Source: Promethearchaeota archaeon
Lineage (GTDB): Archaea; Asgardarchaeota; Lokiarchaeia; Sigynarchaeales; SOKP01
Length of the DNA stretch: 6,131 nt
Assembly: GCA_030620005.1 (NCBI GenBank)
Contig: JAUXAJ010000293.1
Span: 1-6,131, forward strand
Reading direction: 5' to 3'
Positions 5,235 to 6,131 of the stretch are shown one piece after another. The first letter of the stretch is position 1. Every line of letters begins with the position of its first letter. A model generated the notes under the pieces. That model did no database searches, had not been told where the DNA came from, and saw only the letters and a program-made list of their open reading frames with translations. A program made the translations under genes and the position numbers.

Positions 5235-6056
5235 ATGAAGAAAAACCTAAAATTAATAATAATTGCGCTGCTAATTCAATTACCAGTATTTCTTATCATA
5301 TTAATATCTATCTCAGCAGACAACGGTAGGGATATCACGCTTCTTATTCCAATAAATAACGGTTTTTTTGATATGATTTATTTTTTTGTATTATCACCGC
5401 TAATGATGATTTTTTTCATCGAATTTTGTTCAGTAGGATTAAGTCGTGCCTTATTTAGACTTCATAACGTGATTAAGTTAAATAAAAATAATTATGCAAT
5501 AATCAGAAATGTCAAAGAAAATTTAAATTTTACAGGAATATTTGTTCGAGCCTTAGTGCTTGGATTTTTTGCGTTAAGTATTGGAATGATCATGGTTCAA
5601 TTTATTAATCCTGAAATTATTATTTCAAGGGGAGATATTGAATTATTAGGATTAATTATAATAAGTACATTTTTTATTTTGCCTTTTTTAATAATAATTC
5701 TATCACCTATTTGGTTACTCCAAGATTCAGGTATAATGAGTAGCAGAAATGAAGAAAAGATCAAAAAAGAGAGCAGACAACTTCCCAATATTGAGGGAGT
5801 CCATCGTATTTATACTAGTTATGTCATGGGATATGTTGGAATTACAACTATTGTTTCTTTAATTTTCATAATGTATAGTTCCATGTTTTCAGAATTTAGT
5901 TATAGTAAGACGCTATTTTTCCCCGTAGGTTTTATAGCACCATTTTTTTCTGTTGCAATTAACATCATACCAATATTGTTTTATGAATGGAAATTGCCAA
6001 AACTACGAAAAAAATTAATTATTAACTTAAGTTTTGTAATTTATAATTATTGGTAA
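5235..6056 (+). CDS. Unrecognised integral membrane protein, about six transmembrane helices
   Basis: The 273-residue protein is rich in Ile, Leu and Phe. Likely membrane segments, judged by eye, are 5-26, 44-66, 101-122, 135-162, 196-218 and 227-250, with no cleavable signal peptide. The loop between segments 2 and 3 (70-100, RALFRLHNVIKLNKNNYAII) and the loop after segment 4 (168-195, RNEEKIKKESRQLPNIEGVH) are positively charged and probably cytoplasmic, as is the Lys/Arg-rich tail (252-261). Notable stretches are LSPIWLLQDSGIM (156-168) at the end of segment 4 and IEGVHRIYTSYVMGYVG (186-202). There are no enzyme or transporter motifs I can name. The start has an AGGA just upstream. A 6-bp-poor, very AT-rich leader separates it from the HEPN remnant, so it is probably a separate transcription unit. 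Function unknown. Confidence 0.8.
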   Translation: MKKNLKLIIIALLIQLPVFLIILISISADNGRDITLLIPINNGFFDMIYFFVLSPLMMIFFIEFCSVGLSRALFRLHNVIKLNKNNYAIIRNVKENLNFTGIFVRALVLGFFALSIGMIMVQFINPEIIISRGDIELLGLIIISTFFILPFLIIILSPIWLLQDSGIMSSRNEEKIKKESRQLPNIEGVHRIYTSYVMGYVGITTIVSLIFIMYSSMFSEFSYSKTLFFPVGFIAPFFSVAINIIPILFYEWKLPKLRKKLIINLSFVIYNYW

Positions 6057-6084
6057 TTTTAATAATTTTAGTAAGACATTGCAT
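6022..6084 (-). other. Possible 20-codon small ORF behind a perfect Shine-Dalgarno
   Basis: On the minus strand AGGAGGT (6095-6089) stands four bases before an ATG (6084-6082), the best ribosome-binding site in the window. The frame encodes only MQCLTKIIKITNNYKLQNLS and overlaps the 3' end of the membrane protein gene antisense. It may be a leader peptide, a small protein, or the surviving 5' end of a gene whose body has been lost. The peptide itself is undistinguished; the ribosome site is what makes it worth listing. Confidence 0.3.
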
Positions 6085-6097
6085 TTTTACCTCCTAA

Positions 6098-6129
6098 GTG
6101 AAATTTCAATGCTTAACATCAAATCTCAC
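6098..6129 (-). promoter_or_regulatory. Hairpin directly upstream of the minus-strand Shine-Dalgarno
   Basis: GTGAGATTT (6129-6121) pairs with AAATTTCAC (6106-6098) across a 14-base loop. Read as minus-strand RNA all nine positions pair, one of them as G-U; read as plus-strand RNA the same position is an A-C mismatch. That asymmetry favours transcription leftwards. The stem ends two bases before AGGAGGT, so it could gate ribosome access. The element touches the window edge and may be part of something larger. Confidence 0.4.
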
Positions 6130-6131
6130 CC

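Noticed and set aside
5597..5788. Minus-strand open frame of 63 codons
   Set aside because: Antisense of hydrophobic segments of the membrane protein gene, a common artefact.
6098..6129. Single CRISPR-type repeat at the right edge
   Set aside because: Only one copy is visible and the window ends there; the hairpin plus adjacent Shine-Dalgarno is better explained as a leader structure.

Overview
The window looks archaeal. It is AT-rich (many intergenic stretches below 25% GC). hypF has a TATA-like box about 24-31 bases before its start codon and no Shine-Dalgarno, as expected for a leaderless archaeal transcript. The gene set is hyp genes, MNT/HEPN modules, a TIM-barrel isomerase and an unrecognised multi-pass membrane protein. 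Overall style (AT-rich, Lys/Ile/Asn-rich proteins) would fit an Asgard (Lokiarchaeia-like) archaeon, but that is an impression, not a placement.

Layout, left to right: (1) the 5' third of hypE on the minus strand, cut by the window edge (1-318). (2) An AT-rich gap with a TTAA microsatellite and inverted repeats. (3) A plus-strand MNT nucleotidyltransferase antitoxin gene (488-787), overlapped by ATGA with a broken HEPN toxin gene (784-994). (4) A convergent, minus-strand sugar phosphate isomerase/epimerase-like TIM-barrel gene with a GTG start (1015-1830). (5) An 85-bp divergent promoter region, then complete hypF (1916-4297). (6) A roughly 320-bp non-genic stretch with two strong hairpins resembling an IS200/IS605-type element end, overlapped by a minus-strand fragment encoding one membrane helix. 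(7) A second MNT gene (4618-4908), again overlapped by ATGA with a HEPN gene that breaks off after its first helix (4905-5027). (8) A short GC-elevated, gene-like relic, then a poly-A/TAA tract. (9) A predicted six-helix membrane protein gene (5235-6056). (10) At the right edge, a hairpin followed by a perfect Shine-Dalgarno on the minus strand, in front of only a 20-codon frame.

How the genes relate: HypF and HypE jointly make the cyanide ligands of [NiFe] hydrogenase, so the host almost certainly carries such an enzyme. The rest is accessory. The most distinctive point is that two separate MNT-HEPN modules lie on either side of the isomerase-hypF block, and in both the antitoxin-type transferase is intact with its catalytic motif while the HEPN toxin is destroyed. 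With the IS-end-like hairpins and gene fragments, this suggests mobile or defence-type genes entering and decaying around a hydrogenase-maturation locus. I see no convincing new multi-gene system, CRISPR array, tRNA or rRNA.
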